Of a DNA stretch of 64,000 nucleotides, positions 18,423-28,764 are shown one piece after another; the stretch's first letter is position 1; each line of letters opens with the position of its first letter. The position numbers and the translations under genes are program-made. The notes under the pieces are model-generated. The model ran no database searches and was not told the origin of the DNA. It saw only the letters and a list, made by a program, of their open reading frames with translations. This stretch comes from an uncultured Oxalobacter sp. (GTDB lineage Bacteria > Pseudomonadota > Gammaproteobacteria > Burkholderiales > Burkholderiaceae_D): assembly GCA_934401755.1 (NCBI GenBank), contig CAKRSU010000006.1:1-64000 (forward strand), read 5' to 3'.

Positions 18423-18824
18423 TTATTTCGTTGTCGGTAACCCATCTTTATGCCAAGAAGTCATTCCCCCTTTGAGGACATTAATTTTTGTAAATCCATT
18501 TTCCTTTAAAATCTTTGCTGCCGCAGCTGACTCTTTGCCTTCATGGTCAATCAATAACACGGGCTGCTTTTTAAAAGATTCTTCTAATTGGCCAATCTGA
18601 TCTTTTAAATTTAAAAAAGGCATAGAAACTGCATTAACCAAATGACCAGATTGATATTCTTTTTTGGTACGAAGATCTAAAATCATCGTTTTGCCTTTAT
18701 TAATAAGTGTTGTTGCTTCAGAATTATTAACATTGGTCGTTGTTCGAATATAGGGCCAAATCAACGCACCAATGCAATAAACCGCAACGCCGATAAGAAA
18801 AATGTTGTCTCTGATGAAATTCAC
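18423..18824 (-). CDS. Membrane-anchored rhodanese-like protein lacking the catalytic cysteine
   Basis: The 133 residues comprise an N-terminal membrane segment (IFLIGVAVYCIGALIWPYI) and one rhodanese domain (ILDLRTKKEYQSGHLVNAVSMPF). Where active rhodaneses have Cys in the loop C-x-x-G-x-x-S, this one reads D-H-E-G-K-E-S (near residue 92), so Asp replaces the sulfur-carrying Cys. The only Cys in the protein is in the membrane segment. It resembles YibN in architecture and context (before grxC-secB), but sulfur transfer is unlikely. A scaffolding or binding role is my inference. Confidence 0.85.
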   Translation of the reverse strand: MNFIRDNIFLIGVAVYCIGALIWPYIRTTTNVNNSEATTLINKGKTMILDLRTKKEYQSGHLVNAVSMPFLNLKDQIGQLEESFKKQPVLLIDHEGKESAAAAKILKENGFTKINVLKGGMTSWHKDGLPTTK

Positions 18825-18918
18825 GGATTAACCTGCCTAAAGTCAAAGATAAAAAACGGAATACATTATAAAATAGAAAAACTCAGAACATTGGGATAAC
18901 TTGTCCTTCATTTTGATT

Positions 18919-19671
18919 ATGCACAAAATCGTTTTCATGCGTCACGGGCAGTCTACATGGAATTTCGAGAACCGTTTCACTGGTTGGACTGATGTGGATC
19001 TAACAGAAAAAGGCCGCCAAGAAGCCGTAATGGCAGGTAGTATTCTGCGTGAAGCAGGATTCAAGTTCGATATTGCATACACATCGGTCTTAAAAAGAGC
19101 GATCCGAACACTATGGATTGCATTAGATGAAATGGATGCCATGTGGACGCCGACTGTCTGTGATTGGCGTCTCAACGAACGTCATTATGGGGCATTGCAA
19201 GGGCTAAATAAAGCAGAAACCGCCAAAAGGTTGGGAGAACATCAAGTTCATTTGTTGCGCAGAAGCTACGAAATAGCGGCGGATCCCCTTCCAGAAAATG
19301 ATTCACGAACATCTTATAAAAACCCAGCTTATTCTTCATTAAAGAAAGAGCAAATTCCGTTAACAGAAAGTCTTAAAGATACCGTTGCTCGTGTCAAAGT
19401 ATTTTGGGATGAAGTTATTATTCCACAGTTAAAAAAGGGAAAACGTATCCTAATCGCTGCGCATGGAAATAGTTTACGAGCGCTTATTAAAGAACTCGAC
19501 AATATCAGCGATAAAGATATTGCTTTGCTTAATATCCCAACAGGGCAGCCCTTAGTTTATGAACTAGATAATGATTTAAAACCAATTCGACATTATTATC
19601 TAGGTGATCCTGAAAAAATTGCAGCAGCGACAAAAGCCGTCATTCTTCAGGGTAGCTCAAACAACGCTTAA
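18919..19671 (+). CDS. gpmA: 2,3-bisphosphoglycerate-dependent phosphoglycerate mutase
   Basis: It interconverts 3- and 2-phosphoglycerate in glycolysis and gluconeogenesis. The 250 residues carry [10 protein letters not shown] (phospho-His, near residue 9), [29 protein letters not shown] near residue 90 and [12 protein letters not shown] near residue 182. I chose the ATG at 18919 ([10 protein letters not shown]), which matches family starts; the frame is open to a TTG at 18901. Divergent from the rhodanese gene. Confidence 0.95.
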   Translation: MHKIVFMRHGQSTWNFENRFTGWTDVDLTEKGRQEAVMAGSILREAGFKFDIAYTSVLKRAIRTLWIALDEMDAMWTPTVCDWRLNERHYGALQGLNKAETAKRLGEHQVHLLRRSYEIAADPLPENDSRTSYKNPAYSSLKKEQIPLTESLKDTVARVKVFWDEVIIPQLKKGKRILIAAHGNSLRALIKELDNISDKDIALLNIPTGQPLVYELDNDLKPIRHYYLGDPEKIAAATKAVILQGSSNNA

Positions 19672-19768
19672 AATACCAATCTATCCTATAAATCATCCGT
19701 GCTGAGTATACGCATTTAGGAATATTCCCAATAGAAAAAGGGGATTAGACTCAATAAACAAGGTTATA

Positions 19769-19796
19769 CTGCCTTTCGATACTGATTGAAAGGCAG
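19769..19796 (+). repeat. Perfect 9-bp hairpin upstream of ctpA
   Basis: CTGCCTTTC (19769-19777) pairs with GAAAGGCAG (19788-19796) across a 10-nt loop, in the 195-base gpmA-ctpA spacer. No T-run follows. It may be a leader or processing element. Confidence 0.4.
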
Positions 19797-19866
19797 ACTC
19801 AGCATACGATCATTGAAGTTATCATACCAATTGATTTTATATCAGATAAAAAACAGGTGACTCAAA

Positions 19867-21270
19867 ATGGGGAACAACTTACGGAATATTCTAGTTTTTT
19901 CAGTTGGCATTATTGTCGGTGTTTTTGGTACGGCTATGGCACAAAAACAACCGGCTTCCAATTTACCTGTTGAAGAACTCCGTCAGCTATCCGATGTTTT
20001 CGGTTTAATTAAATCCGATTATGTCGAATCTGTCGATGATCGAAAATTACTGAAAGAAGCAATTATTGGGATGGTGTCATCTCTTGACCCACATTCTGCC
20101 TATTTGGATAAAAAAGATTTTCAAGAACTAAAAGAAGGAACAACTGGAAAATTTGGCGGACTTGGCATGGAAGTTGGGATGGAAGAGGGACTTGTCAAAG
20201 TAATCTCTCCAATCGAAGACACCCCTGCCTATAAAGCAGGTATTCGCCCAGGTGATCTGATCACAAAACTTGATGGCACTGCTGTTAAAGGAATGACACT
20301 TAATGAAGCTGTTAAAAAAATGCGAGGAGATCCGGGGACCAAGATTACGTTAACAGTTACACGCAAAGGAGTATTGCATCCAATTGTTCTAACACTAACT
20401 CGTGACATCATCACGGTCAGAAGTGTTAAGTCCAAAATGATTGAGCCTGGATATATCTGGTTACGTATTGTCCAATTCCAAGATCCCACTGTTGAAGATA
20501 TGGTCGAACATCTCAACAAACTCTATGCAAAAAATCCGAATGTCAAAGGCATTATTTTAGATTTAAGAAATGATCCAGGCGGTGTTTTACCTGGCGCAAT
20601 TGGTGTTGCTTCTGCTTTCTTGCCAACAGATTCCCTTATTGTATCGACTAATGGCCAATTACCAGAATCTCAAGCAAAATTTTATGCTCGTCCAGAATAT
20701 TACATGACACGAACCATAGCCGATCCTTTAAGTAAATTACCGGCAAGTATCAAGAAAGTTCCAATGGTTGTATTAGTCAATGCGGGCTCTGCCTCTGCTT
20801 CTGAAATTGTTGCTGGTGCTTTGCAAGATTACAAGCGTGCGACCATTATGGGTTCTCAAAGCTTCGGAAAAGGCTCCGTTCAGACAATTCGCCAACTCAC
20901 TGAAAACACTGCGTTGAAATTAACCACGGCTCGTTACTTCACCCCAAATGGCCGTTCTATTCAGGCAAAAGGCATTGTGCCCGATATTTTAGTGGATGAA
21001 ACCGCCACAGGAAATGGGATTAACGATCTACTGGTTCGTGAATCAGATCTTGATAAACACTTAACAAATGATGGAGAAGAAACACCCAGAGAACCTAATG
21101 AAAAAGAACAAAGTAAACTTTTAGAAGCCGTCAAAAAATATAAACCGATTGAATACGGCACCACAAAAGACTTTCAACTGATGCAAGCGCTCAATCACTT
21201 GAAAGGAAAACCTGTTAAAGTCTCAAAAACACAAAAAAAACCAATTGAAAAAAACAACAAAGAGAAATGA
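19867..21270 (+). CDS. ctpA: C-terminal processing protease (S41 family)
   Basis: A periplasmic serine protease of 467 residues. An N-terminal signal or anchor (about residues 6-25) is followed by a PDZ domain (GGLGMEVGMEEGLVKVISP..., about residues 97-180) and the S41 catalytic core. The Ser-Lys dyad is NAGSASASE near residue 305 and SFGKGSVQ near residue 330. The C-terminal tail is Lys-rich. AGGTGA lies before the ATG. moeB starts 9 bases after its stop, so the two are co-transcribed. Confidence 0.93.
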   Translation: MGNNLRNILVFSVGIIVGVFGTAMAQKQPASNLPVEELRQLSDVFGLIKSDYVESVDDRKLLKEAIIGMVSSLDPHSAYLDKKDFQELKEGTTGKFGGLGMEVGMEEGLVKVISPIEDTPAYKAGIRPGDLITKLDGTAVKGMTLNEAVKKMRGDPGTKITLTVTRKGVLHPIVLTLTRDIITVRSVKSKMIEPGYIWLRIVQFQDPTVEDMVEHLNKLYAKNPNVKGIILDLRNDPGGVLPGAIGVASAFLPTDSLIVSTNGQLPESQAKFYARPEYYMTRTIADPLSKLPASIKKVPMVVLVNAGSASASEIVAGALQDYKRATIMGSQSFGKGSVQTIRQLTENTALKLTTARYFTPNGRSIQAKGIVPDILVDETATGNGINDLLVRESDLDKHLTNDGEETPREPNEKEQSKLLEAVKKYKPIEYGTTKDFQLMQALNHLKGKPVKVSKTQKKPIEKNNKEK

Positions 21271-21279
21271 TAAAGGTGA

Positions 21280-22053
21280 ATGATGAACAGTGAACAAGAA
21301 CAAAGATATTCGCGCCATATCTTGCTAAAAGATATGGGAAAAGCAGGACAAGAAAAAATTGCGCAATCTTCCGCATTGGTTATTGGTGCCGGTGGATTGG
21401 GTTCTGCTGCGCTTATCTATCTCGCTTCAAGCGGTATGGGAAAAATCACAATCATTGATGATGATCGTGTTGAATTGCATAACCTTCAACGCCAAATTAT
21501 TCATACGACAGAGCGCATTAACGAATTAAAAGCAGAATCTGCAAAAAAAACACTTTATGGGATTAATCCAACTATTGAAGTTAATACCGTGACGACTCGC
21601 ATGACTGAGGAAACTTTACCTGATTGGGTCAGTCATGCAGATGTTGTTTTAGATTGTACGGATAATTTTGCCTCCCGAAAAGCGATTAATCGTATTTGTA
21701 TGACATTAGGGAAACCGCTTGTTTCAGGCGCTGTCGTTGCCTTTGACGGGCAAATTACAGTATATGATCCGCGTCAACAAAATTCTCCATGCTATGCCTG
21801 TTTATATCCTGAGGATATGACTTTCACCGACATTAAAGCCGCGCAAGTTGGCGTATTTGCACCTGTCGTAGGTCTCATTGGAATCGCTCAAGCTGCAGAA
21901 GCCCTTAAAGTTGTCGACAACATTGGAAAACCATTGGTCGGTTCATTATTATTACTCGATGCATTAACCATGGAATGGACTCGAATCCAGATTGATCGGA
22001 ATCCAGATTGTCCGATTTGTTCAAAACGCCCTATTTTCCGAAAATCGCAATAA
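21280..22053 (+). CDS. moeB: MoeB/ThiF family ubiquitin-like-protein adenylyltransferase (HesA type)
   Basis: E1-like enzymes adenylate the C-terminus of MoaD or ThiS for sulfur transfer in molybdopterin or thiazole synthesis. The 257 residues show VIGAGGLGSAALIYLASSG (nucleotide binding, near residue 33), the DDDRVELHNLQRQI loop and two zinc CxxC pairs (CYAC near residue 167, CPIC near residue 246). MoeB and ThiF cannot be told apart reliably here, and no moa or thi gene is nearby. There is no C-terminal rhodanese domain. Confidence 0.85.
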   Translation: MMNSEQEQRYSRHILLKDMGKAGQEKIAQSSALVIGAGGLGSAALIYLASSGMGKITIIDDDRVELHNLQRQIIHTTERINELKAESAKKTLYGINPTIEVNTVTTRMTEETLPDWVSHADVVLDCTDNFASRKAINRICMTLGKPLVSGAVVAFDGQITVYDPRQQNSPCYACLYPEDMTFTDIKAAQVGVFAPVVGLIGIAQAAEALKVVDNIGKPLVGSLLLLDALTMEWTRIQIDRNPDCPICSKRPIFRKSQ

Positions 22054-22106
22054 TCCTTGATTCAACGCTTATTTTGGGGAAACACGAATCTAACGCCTCA
22101 AAAAAC

Positions 22107-22140
22107 AAAGCCCTGTGAGATTTTACATCCATAGGGCTTT
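22107..22140. terminator. Bidirectional terminator between moeB and clpA
   Basis: AAAGCCCTGTG (22107-22117) pairs with CATAGGGCTTT (22130-22140, one G-U) around a 12-nt loop, with A-rich and T-rich flanks. It separates two convergent genes. Confidence 0.7.
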
Positions 22141-22189
22141 ACCTTTTAAAAACGAGACAACTGTTTACAGTTCATCAAATAAAACTTTA

Positions 22190-24499
22190 TCAATGAATCA
22201 GTGACGGCATTTCATTAGCCACAGAAGATGGGATAACTTCTTCATCAGCAAACTGCAAACGCACCCCTTCTTCTCCTTTAACATCGACTGTAACCTTCCC
22301 GCCATTAACTAATTTGCCAAATAATAATTCATCAGCTAATGCCTTACGGACAAGATCTTGAATCAATCGAAGCATGGGTCTTGCGCCCATCGCTGGATCA
22401 AATCCTTTTTTAGCGAGCATCGCACGCAATTCATCCGTGAAGATCACTTCCACTTTTTTCAATCTTAATTGATCTTCAAGCTGTAATAAAAATTTATCAA
22501 CAACACGGAGAATGACCGCCATATCCAACGGTTTAAAACTAATGACCGCATCCAATCGATTGCGAAATTCAGGAGTAAATGTGCGACGAATTTCATCCAT
22601 TTCATCACCAAACTGTTTTAGCCCCGTAAAACCAAGAGATGATTTCTCTAAAGTATCAGCTCCAGCATTGGTCGTCATGATAATGATAATATTACGAAAA
22701 TCGGCTTTTCTGCCATTATTATCGGTCAGTGTGCCATGATCCATAACTTGCAATAAAATATTAAACACATCAGGATGTGCCTTTTCAATTTCATCAAGCA
22801 ATAAAACGGCATGGGGCTTTTTCGTAACGGCTTCTGTTAACAATCCCCCTTGATCAAAACCGACATATCCTGGCGGCGCACCAATAAGGCGACTAACAGC
22901 ATGACGCTCCATATATTCCGACATATCAAAACGGATTAATTCAATGCCAAGCTGAGCCGCCATTTGACGCGCAACTTCTGTTTTACCAACCCCTGTTGGA
23001 CCAGAGAATAAAAATGCACCAATAGGCTTATCAACCTTACCCAGTCCAGCTCTCGCCATCTTAATACTGGCCGCCAATGCCTCAATCGCTTCATCTTGTC
23101 CAAACACAATACTTTTTAAATCACGCTCAAGTGTTAACAAACGGCTACGATCATCTTGGTTAACTGTTTGTGTGGGAATTCGTGCCATTTTAGAAATAAT
23201 GGCCTCAATTTCTGTTTTACCAATCACCTTCTTTTGTTTGGATTTCGGCATAATCCGTTGAGCAGCTCCCGCTTCATCAATCACATCAATTGCTTTATCT
23301 GGCAAATGACGATCATTAATATAACGCGCCGACAACTCTGCTGCCGCCTGCAATGCTGCTGCCGCATATTTCACATTGTGATGGGTTTCAAAACGCGCTT
23401 TTAATCCTTTTAAAATCTGAATGGTTTGATCAACACTCGGTTCAGCAATATCAATTTTTTGAAAACGCCGTGCTAATGCATGATCTTTTTCAAAAATATT
23501 TCGAAATTCGGTATAAGTCGTTGCTCCAATACACATTAACTGACCACTAGAAAGCGCGGGTTTTAATAAATTCGACGCATCCATTGCCCCACCAGAAGCA
23601 GATCCTGCTCCAATAATAGTATGGATTTCATCGACGAATAAAACCGCATTTTTATTCGCAACTAATGCATTAAGCACTGATTTCAAACGCTCTTCGAAAT
23701 CTCCTCTAAACTTTGTTCCCGCAAGCAATGCCCCCATATCCAATGCATAAATGACCATATTTTGCAATACATCTGGAATTTCTTTATTTACAATACGCAA
23801 TGCAAGACCTTCTGCAATCGCCGTTTTTCCAACGCCTGCTTCTCCTACTAGCAAAGGATTATTTTTTCGTCTGCGACATAACACTTGGATTGTTCGATCA
23901 ATCTCTTCTGTACGCCCAATTAGAGGATCAATTTTGCCAGAAGATGCGGCTTGATTTAGGTTATGGGTATAACGATCTAATGGCGATTCTTTTCCTATAG
24001 CTCCTTTCGAAATTTCTTGCGCACCTTCCGTTGCAACTTCTGTCTCTTTAGCGATATCTTTACGAATGCCATTTTTCGTAAAATTAATAACATCTAACCG
24101 AGTAATTCCTTGCTGATGTAAAAGATAAACAGCATGAGCATCTTTTTCTCCAAATAATGCCGCTAAAACCGTAGCTCCTGTTACATCTTCTTTACTCCCC
24201 CCTATTGACGCCGATTGAGCATGCATAATCGCTCGCTGAATGACTCGTTGAAATCCCAAAGACGGCTGAGTATCCATCTCCTTAGTTCCCGGAACAACCG
24301 GTGTATTATTACGGATAAAATCTTTAAGAGCGCCTCGCAACAAATCAAAATTTGCATTGCATGCTTTCAGCGTTTCATTAGCCGAAGATTCATCTAAAAT
24401 TGCCAATAACAAATGTTCTACTGTAATAAATTCATGGCGTGCCTGATTGGCACTCGCAAAAGCCTTTTGAAGACAAGTTTCAAGCTCTTTGGCAATCAT
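22190..24499 (-). CDS. clpA: ATP-dependent Clp protease ATP-binding subunit ClpA
   Basis: This AAA+ unfoldase feeds substrates to ClpP. The 769 residues comprise the N-terminal double Clp-N domain (about 1-140), AAA1 with VGEAGVGKTA and FVDEIHTIIGAG, and AAA2 with SGPTGVGKTEVA and LLDEIEKAHPDV. The ClpP-contact loop reads LGF, the IGL/IGF equivalent, before FTPEFRNRLD. clpS normally sits just upstream; here that place is empty for about 480 bases. Convergent with moeB. Confidence 0.95.
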   Translation of the reverse strand: MIAKELETCLQKAFASANQARHEFITVEHLLLAILDESSANETLKACNANFDLLRGALKDFIRNNTPVVPGTKEMDTQPSLGFQRVIQRAIMHAQSASIGGSKEDVTGATVLAALFGEKDAHAVYLLHQQGITRLDVINFTKNGIRKDIAKETEVATEGAQEISKGAIGKESPLDRYTHNLNQAASSGKIDPLIGRTEEIDRTIQVLCRRRKNNPLLVGEAGVGKTAIAEGLALRIVNKEIPDVLQNMVIYALDMGALLAGTKFRGDFEERLKSVLNALVANKNAVLFVDEIHTIIGAGSASGGAMDASNLLKPALSSGQLMCIGATTYTEFRNIFEKDHALARRFQKIDIAEPSVDQTIQILKGLKARFETHHNVKYAAAALQAAAELSARYINDRHLPDKAIDVIDEAGAAQRIMPKSKQKKVIGKTEIEAIISKMARIPTQTVNQDDRSRLLTLERDLKSIVFGQDEAIEALAASIKMARAGLGKVDKPIGAFLFSGPTGVGKTEVARQMAAQLGIELIRFDMSEYMERHAVSRLIGAPPGYVGFDQGGLLTEAVTKKPHAVLLLDEIEKAHPDVFNILLQVMDHGTLTDNNGRKADFRNIIIIMTTNAGADTLEKSSLGFTGLKQFGDEMDEIRRTFTPEFRNRLDAVISFKPLDMAVILRVVDKFLLQLEDQLRLKKVEVIFTDELRAMLAKKGFDPAMGARPMLRLIQDLVRKALADELLFGKLVNGGKVTVDVKGEEGVRLQFADEEVIPSSVANEMPSLIH

Positions 24500-24980
24500 G
24501 TTCTATACGTTCTCCTGAAATATTAAAGAAAATCGCTTTGAGAATCGGCGTAATTTGTATATATCGGCAATTACTTCAGTTGAGTTTTTTACTAATTAAA
24601 TAGACGCTTTTTGATTCAGGCATTTATCTGACTCATCACTTACTTTTTCTGATCGTCTTTATAAGTCCCATCAATAGATGCCTCTATGAAATCAATCGCA
24701 AAAGAACTTATTTTTAGCGCTGTCATGTAAATAATGAAACCAATCACTCGTTAATACAAACTCAGTGAAAAAATAAGAAACGGCTTTCATCCATTTCTAA
24801 CAAAAAATATCTGAAGATATGATTAACTCACAGATAGCATGACTTCAGAATCGTATTGAAGGAAAATCGTAGATTTGATGCCAATCGTTACAACGATAAA
24901 TCTTTAGCTAAAAATAGCATCATTCATGATTTAATTCCTCTAAAAGCATCTATTTTTGAGCACTATCAATAAATACGCCC
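24500..24980. other. 480-base gap without a recognisable gene, upstream of clpA
   Basis: The region between pyrE (stop at 24981) and the clpA start holds no recognisable gene. The usual adaptor gene clpS is missing: no frame on the minus strand gives its NDDYTPMEFV-like signature. The longest minus-strand reading with an ATG that I found is 28 codons (24640-24726), without a ribosome-binding site. A small inverted repeat ATCGTT-AC-AACGAT lies near 24882. It must hold the clpA promoter. Confidence 0.6.
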
Positions 24981-25646
24981 CTATTTAGCGCCGTATTGTT
25001 CTCGATACGCTTTAACAGCGGGTTCAAATTCCGCTAACTTACTACTAATTTCAGGCTTTTTAAGATACGCCATCAAATCATTCAAATTAGCAATCGAAAT
25101 GACAGGCATTTTATATCTTTGCTTAACTTCCTGTACGGCGGACAATTCTGAAAGGACACCGTCTTTATTCGCGCGTTCCATACGATCTAGTGCAATCAAA
25201 ACAACACTAGGAGTTGCTCCTGCACGTTTAATCATTTCGACCGATTCATTAACAGATGTTCCTGCTGTAATGACATCATCGATAATCACAATTCGGCCTT
25301 TAAGTGGAGCGCCCACCATAATCCCACCTTCGCCATGATCTTTAGCTTCTTTACGATTATAGGCAAATGGCACATTTTTCCCTTTTCTTGACAAAGCAAC
25401 GGCAACCGCTGTTGCCAATGGAATGCCCTTATAAGCAGGCCCAAATAACATATCAAATTCCACATTGGATTGGAGCAATGCTTCCGCATAATAAGCCGCT
25501 AATTGGTCCAATGATTGTCCATCATTGAATAATCCAGCATTGAAGAAATAAGGCGACTTACGCCCTGCTTTTGTAATAAATTCACCAAAGCGCAATACCC
25601 CACAATCCAGAGAAAAACGGATAAATTCTTCACTTAATGGACTCAT
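24981..25646 (-). CDS. pyrE: Orotate phosphoribosyltransferase
   Basis: It makes OMP from orotate and PRPP in pyrimidine synthesis. The 221 residues carry [19 protein letters not shown] near residue 20, AYKGIPLA near residue 75, [15 protein letters not shown] near residue 98 and the PRPP motif [13 protein letters not shown] near residue 125. I chose the ATG at 25646 (MSPLSEEFI) because GAGG precedes it at good spacing; the frame has another ATG at 25661 without one. It follows ampG after about 70 bases. Confidence 0.95.
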   Translation of the reverse strand: MSPLSEEFIRFSLDCGVLRFGEFITKAGRKSPYFFNAGLFNDGQSLDQLAAYYAEALLQSNVEFDMLFGPAYKGIPLATAVAVALSRKGKNVPFAYNRKEAKDHGEGGIMVGAPLKGRIVIIDDVITAGTSVNESVEMIKRAGATPSVVLIALDRMERANKDGVLSELSAVQEVKQRYKMPVISIANLNDLMAYLKKPEISSKLAEFEPAVKAYREQYGAK

Positions 25647-25717
25647 ATTATCAAACCTCATTTATTATTAAACCGTAATAGAAACTATTTTAGCCTGCCA
25701 CAAAATCAATAAATTGT

Positions 25718-26950
25718 TTATTTTTCATGCCATGGTGCAATTTTCGGCAAAAGCAGCATACCTGGAACAGCCAGTAAGAAACAAAGATTAAAAAACATAA
25801 ACCATCCCATTACATCAATAATATATCCTGCTGAAGCATTGATAAAAGTACGAGGAACTGCAGCCAAACTTGTAAATAATGCAAATTGTGTTGCGGTATA
25901 ACGAGGATCTGTTGTCTTTGCAATATAAGCAACAAAAGCGGCGGTTCCTAACCCAGTACCAAATGCTTCAGCGCCAATAACAATCGCTAATAAAATCGGA
26001 TCAGCAGTACTATGTGCCAACCCAGAAAATCCTAAAATAGCAATTGCCTGCAATGCCCCAAATATCCAAAGCCCTCGATTAATGCCCAAGCCAATAATCC
26101 AAATACCGCCTAATAAAGCACCGCCAATACTCGCCCAAAATCCGGTTGTTTTAGCAACAACACCAATCTGGGTCATAGTAAATCCCATATCAAGATAGAA
26201 TTTGATTGAAAGTGCCGTTGCAAGACTATCCCCTAATTTATAGAGAAAGATAAACAACAAAATTAAAATCGCTTTTTTCCAACCATCGCGTTTAATAAAT
26301 TCAGTAAATGGCAAAATAACCGCATCACGAATCGTTCTAGGCACGCCACCTTGCACACTCGGTTCTTTAACAAAAAAAGTACAAATGAGCCCTGGTAACA
26401 TAAACGCTGCAGTGATCCAAAAAACTATCTGCCAACTCATTCTATCTGCAAGAATAAGAGAAAGCGCACCAGGAACCATACCCGCTACGCGATAAGCATT
26501 AACATGGATTGCACTGCCTAATCCTTGTTCTTCATCAGGTAAAGATTCTCGACGATAAGCATCAATGACAATATCTTGGCTCGCTGACAAAAAAGCAATC
26601 ACTGCCGCCATGACACCGATCAATACCATTTGCTGTTGAGGATTTAACATCCCCAATATGCCGATGGCAATAAACAAAGCAAATTGCGTCACTGCCATCC
26701 ATCCCCTGCGCCGTCCTAAATAAGTAATGGCATAACGATCCATCAATGGCGCCCATAAAAACTTCCATGTATAAGGAAACATGACAAGAGCAAATAATCC
26801 TAATGCTTTTACGTTAAGCCCTGAATCTGTTAGCCACGCTTGCACAAGTGTTAACAAAATAAACAAAGGCAATCCTGAAGAAAAGCCAAAAAATACACAG
26901 GCAAGCAGACGAGGATCCAGTAAGGCTTTCCATTTGCTCGTTGTTGCCAT
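25718..26950 (-). CDS. ampG: AmpG-family muropeptide permease (MFS)
   Basis: This 410-residue inner-membrane transporter has about 12 hydrophobic segments. The N-terminus (FGFSSGLPLFILLTLVQAWLT, then FPYTWKFLWAPLMDRY) is characteristic of AmpG, which imports GlcNAc-anhydroMurNAc peptides for cell-wall recycling. The start codon directly follows the metW stop, so the two are translationally linked. Murein recycling genes are not otherwise seen in the window. Confidence 0.88.
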   Translation of the reverse strand: MATTSKWKALLDPRLLACVFFGFSSGLPLFILLTLVQAWLTDSGLNVKALGLFALVMFPYTWKFLWAPLMDRYAITYLGRRRGWMAVTQFALFIAIGILGMLNPQQQMVLIGVMAAVIAFLSASQDIVIDAYRRESLPDEEQGLGSAIHVNAYRVAGMVPGALSLILADRMSWQIVFWITAAFMLPGLICTFFVKEPSVQGGVPRTIRDAVILPFTEFIKRDGWKKAILILLFIFLYKLGDSLATALSIKFYLDMGFTMTQIGVVAKTTGFWASIGGALLGGIWIIGLGINRGLWIFGALQAIAILGFSGLAHSTADPILLAIVIGAEAFGTGLGTAAFVAYIAKTTDPRYTATQFALFTSLAAVPRTFINASAGYIIDVMGWFMFFNLCFLLAVPGMLLLPKIAPWHEK

Positions 26951-27571
26951 TTATATTGAGCACTCCAACTTTTTCTGCAAACGATAAACCGCTAAACTGC
27001 CATGACGATATGGATTCTCTGTTACGATATGACCATTATGCAATACGACACGATTTAGAATCTCAAACCCCACCTTATCAGCAAGTTCTTCAAAATCCAG
27101 CATTGTTGCAAACCGCAAATTAGGGGAGTTGTACCATTCGTAAGGCAATTCTTCTGAAATCGGCATACGACAATGCTGATTGAGCATATCTAAATTATGT
27201 CCATATGCAAAATTGGGAAAACTAACAACTGCTTCTTTTCCCACTCGTGCGATTTCTTTCATGAGGGGCTCAACATTTTTTAACATCTGCAATGCTAATA
27301 AGCAAAATACCGTATCAAATGTATTATCTTGAAAATAAGGTAATCCATTTTCAAGGTTATGCTGAATGACGTTAACACCACGTCGGATACAAGGCGGAAT
27401 TTTTAAATCATCAATTTCAACACCATACCCTGTACATTCTTTGGTCACTCGCAGATATTCCATCCATTCGCCAGAACCGCAACCAAGATCTAAGACATTA
27501 GCTCCTTTTTTAACCCAATCGACAATAAACTCAAGATCTGTTCGGAATTTCTTTAATGATGGAGCAATCAT
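26951..27571 (-). CDS. metW: Methionine biosynthesis protein MetW
   Basis: This 206-residue SAM-methyltransferase-fold protein has [15 protein letters not shown] near residue 25. It is always paired with metX in proteobacteria and is thought to help or activate it. I chose the ATG at 27571, whose ATGA overlaps the metX stop by 4 bases. The frame is open upstream inside metX (to 27601) but that extension is not family-like. Confidence 0.93.
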   Translation of the reverse strand: MIAPSLKKFRTDLEFIVDWVKKGANVLDLGCGSGEWMEYLRVTKECTGYGVEIDDLKIPPCIRRGVNVIQHNLENGLPYFQDNTFDTVFCLLALQMLKNVEPLMKEIARVGKEAVVSFPNFAYGHNLDMLNQHCRMPISEELPYEWYNSPNLRFATMLDFEELADKVGFEILNRVVLHNGHIVTENPYRHGSLAVYRLQKKLECSI

Positions 27572-28713
27572 GCTTGTTTTCCTTCCGTCAATCCCTGCCA
27601 AATCTGATCATAATAAGCACGGACAGTTTCATGATAACGCGCATCATTTAATAAAAAAGCATCATGCCCATGAGGCGCATCAATTTCCGCATACGAAACT
27701 TGCCGACCATTACGAATCAATGCATCAACAATAAGACGGCTACATTCTGGAGAAAACCGCCAATCTGTCGTAAACGAAATCAACAAATATTTTGCTTGAG
27801 TATTTTCTAAAGCTTTACATAAATCACCATTATATTTAGCGGCTGGATCAAAGTAATCTAATGCACGCGTAATGAGTAAATATGTATTAGCATCAAAAAA
27901 AGAAGAAAACTTATTCCCTTGATATTGCAGATATGATTCAATTTCAAACTCAACACCATACCCAAATTTATATTCCCCCGTACGAAGTTCACGCCCAAAT
28001 TTTTCTGACATATCATCATTTGAAAGATACGTAATATGTCCGACCATACGAGCAACCCGCAATCCATTTTTCGGCACAACCCCATAGGAATAAAAATCAC
28101 CATTATGATAATCAGGATCTGAAAGAATGGCCGTACGAGCAACTTCATTAAACGCAATATTTTGAGCGGATAAATGAGAAGTTGAAGCAATAATAACGGC
28201 ATGAGCAACCCGATCCGGATAACGCAATGTCCATGTCATTGCTTGCATACCGCCTAAAGATCCGCCCATGACAGCTGCAAATTTTTGGATACCTAAAGCA
28301 TCTGCCAGTCTTGCCTGAGCATCAACCCAGTCTTGCACTGTCATTACGGGGAAATCAGCGCCATAATTTTTACCGGTAGCTGGATTAATATGCATTGGCC
28401 CCGTTGAGCCATAACAATGTCCTAAATTATTAACCCCAATGACAAAAAACTTATTCGTATCAAGCGATTTGCCGGGCCCCACCATATTATCCCACCATCC
28501 AACTTCACCGGTCTCTTTGTAGACACCTGCAACATGATGAGAAGCATTTAAAGCATGACAAACCAATACAGCATTGGAACAATCTGCATTCAATTGACCA
28601 TATGTCTCATAAACCAATGTGTAATCTGCAATACTTGCGCCACTTTCAAGAATAAGTGGCTCCTTAAAATGCATGGATTTTGGAAAAACGTAACGTGATG
28701 ATGGTATTGACAT
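27568..28713 (-). CDS. metX: Homoserine O-acyltransferase MetX
   Basis: This alpha/beta-hydrolase enzyme activates homoserine for methionine synthesis. The 381 residues carry [20 protein letters not shown] near residue 80, [10 protein letters not shown] (nucleophile Ser, near residue 150) and the closing Asp and His (FTTDWRFSP near residue 312; [10 protein letters not shown] near residue 345). MetX proteins linked to MetW are often succinyltransferases rather than acetyltransferases, so the acyl donor is uncertain. Order metX-metW-ampG-pyrE on the minus strand. Confidence 0.93.
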   Translation of the reverse strand: MSIPSSRYVFPKSMHFKEPLILESGASIADYTLVYETYGQLNADCSNAVLVCHALNASHHVAGVYKETGEVGWWDNMVGPGKSLDTNKFFVIGVNNLGHCYGSTGPMHINPATGKNYGADFPVMTVQDWVDAQARLADALGIQKFAAVMGGSLGGMQAMTWTLRYPDRVAHAVIIASTSHLSAQNIAFNEVARTAILSDPDYHNGDFYSYGVVPKNGLRVARMVGHITYLSNDDMSEKFGRELRTGEYKFGYGVEFEIESYLQYQGNKFSSFFDANTYLLITRALDYFDPAAKYNGDLCKALENTQAKYLLISFTTDWRFSPECSRLIVDALIRNGRQVSYAEIDAPHGHDAFLLNDARYHETVRAYYDQIWQGLTEGKQA

Positions 28714-28722
28714 TCTATTCCG

Positions 28723-28764
28723 ATAGATTATCCATCTATAAAAAGTTCGATTTTCAGTTCGAAC
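28723..28764 (-). promoter_or_regulatory. Tandem hairpins, one terminator-like, before metX
   Basis: On the minus strand GTTCGA (28764-28759) pairs with TCGAAC (28750-28745), followed by TTTTTA. A second hairpin ATAGAT/ATCTAT (28739-28734 and 28728-28723) lies next to the metX start region. The first could terminate ptsI transcripts or act as a leader element of metX. I see no known SAM-riboswitch consensus. Confidence 0.35.

Noticed and set aside
24640-24726. 28-codon ORF on the minus strand upstream of clpA, considered as a clpS remnant
   Set aside because: It has no ClpS motif and no ribosome-binding site; length is within chance for AT-rich spacer DNA.
28745-28764. GGTTCGAAC on the minus strand, resembling a tRNA T-arm
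   Set aside because: No 5-bp T-stem, acceptor stem or anticodon arm surrounds it. It is better read as a terminator-like hairpin before metX.
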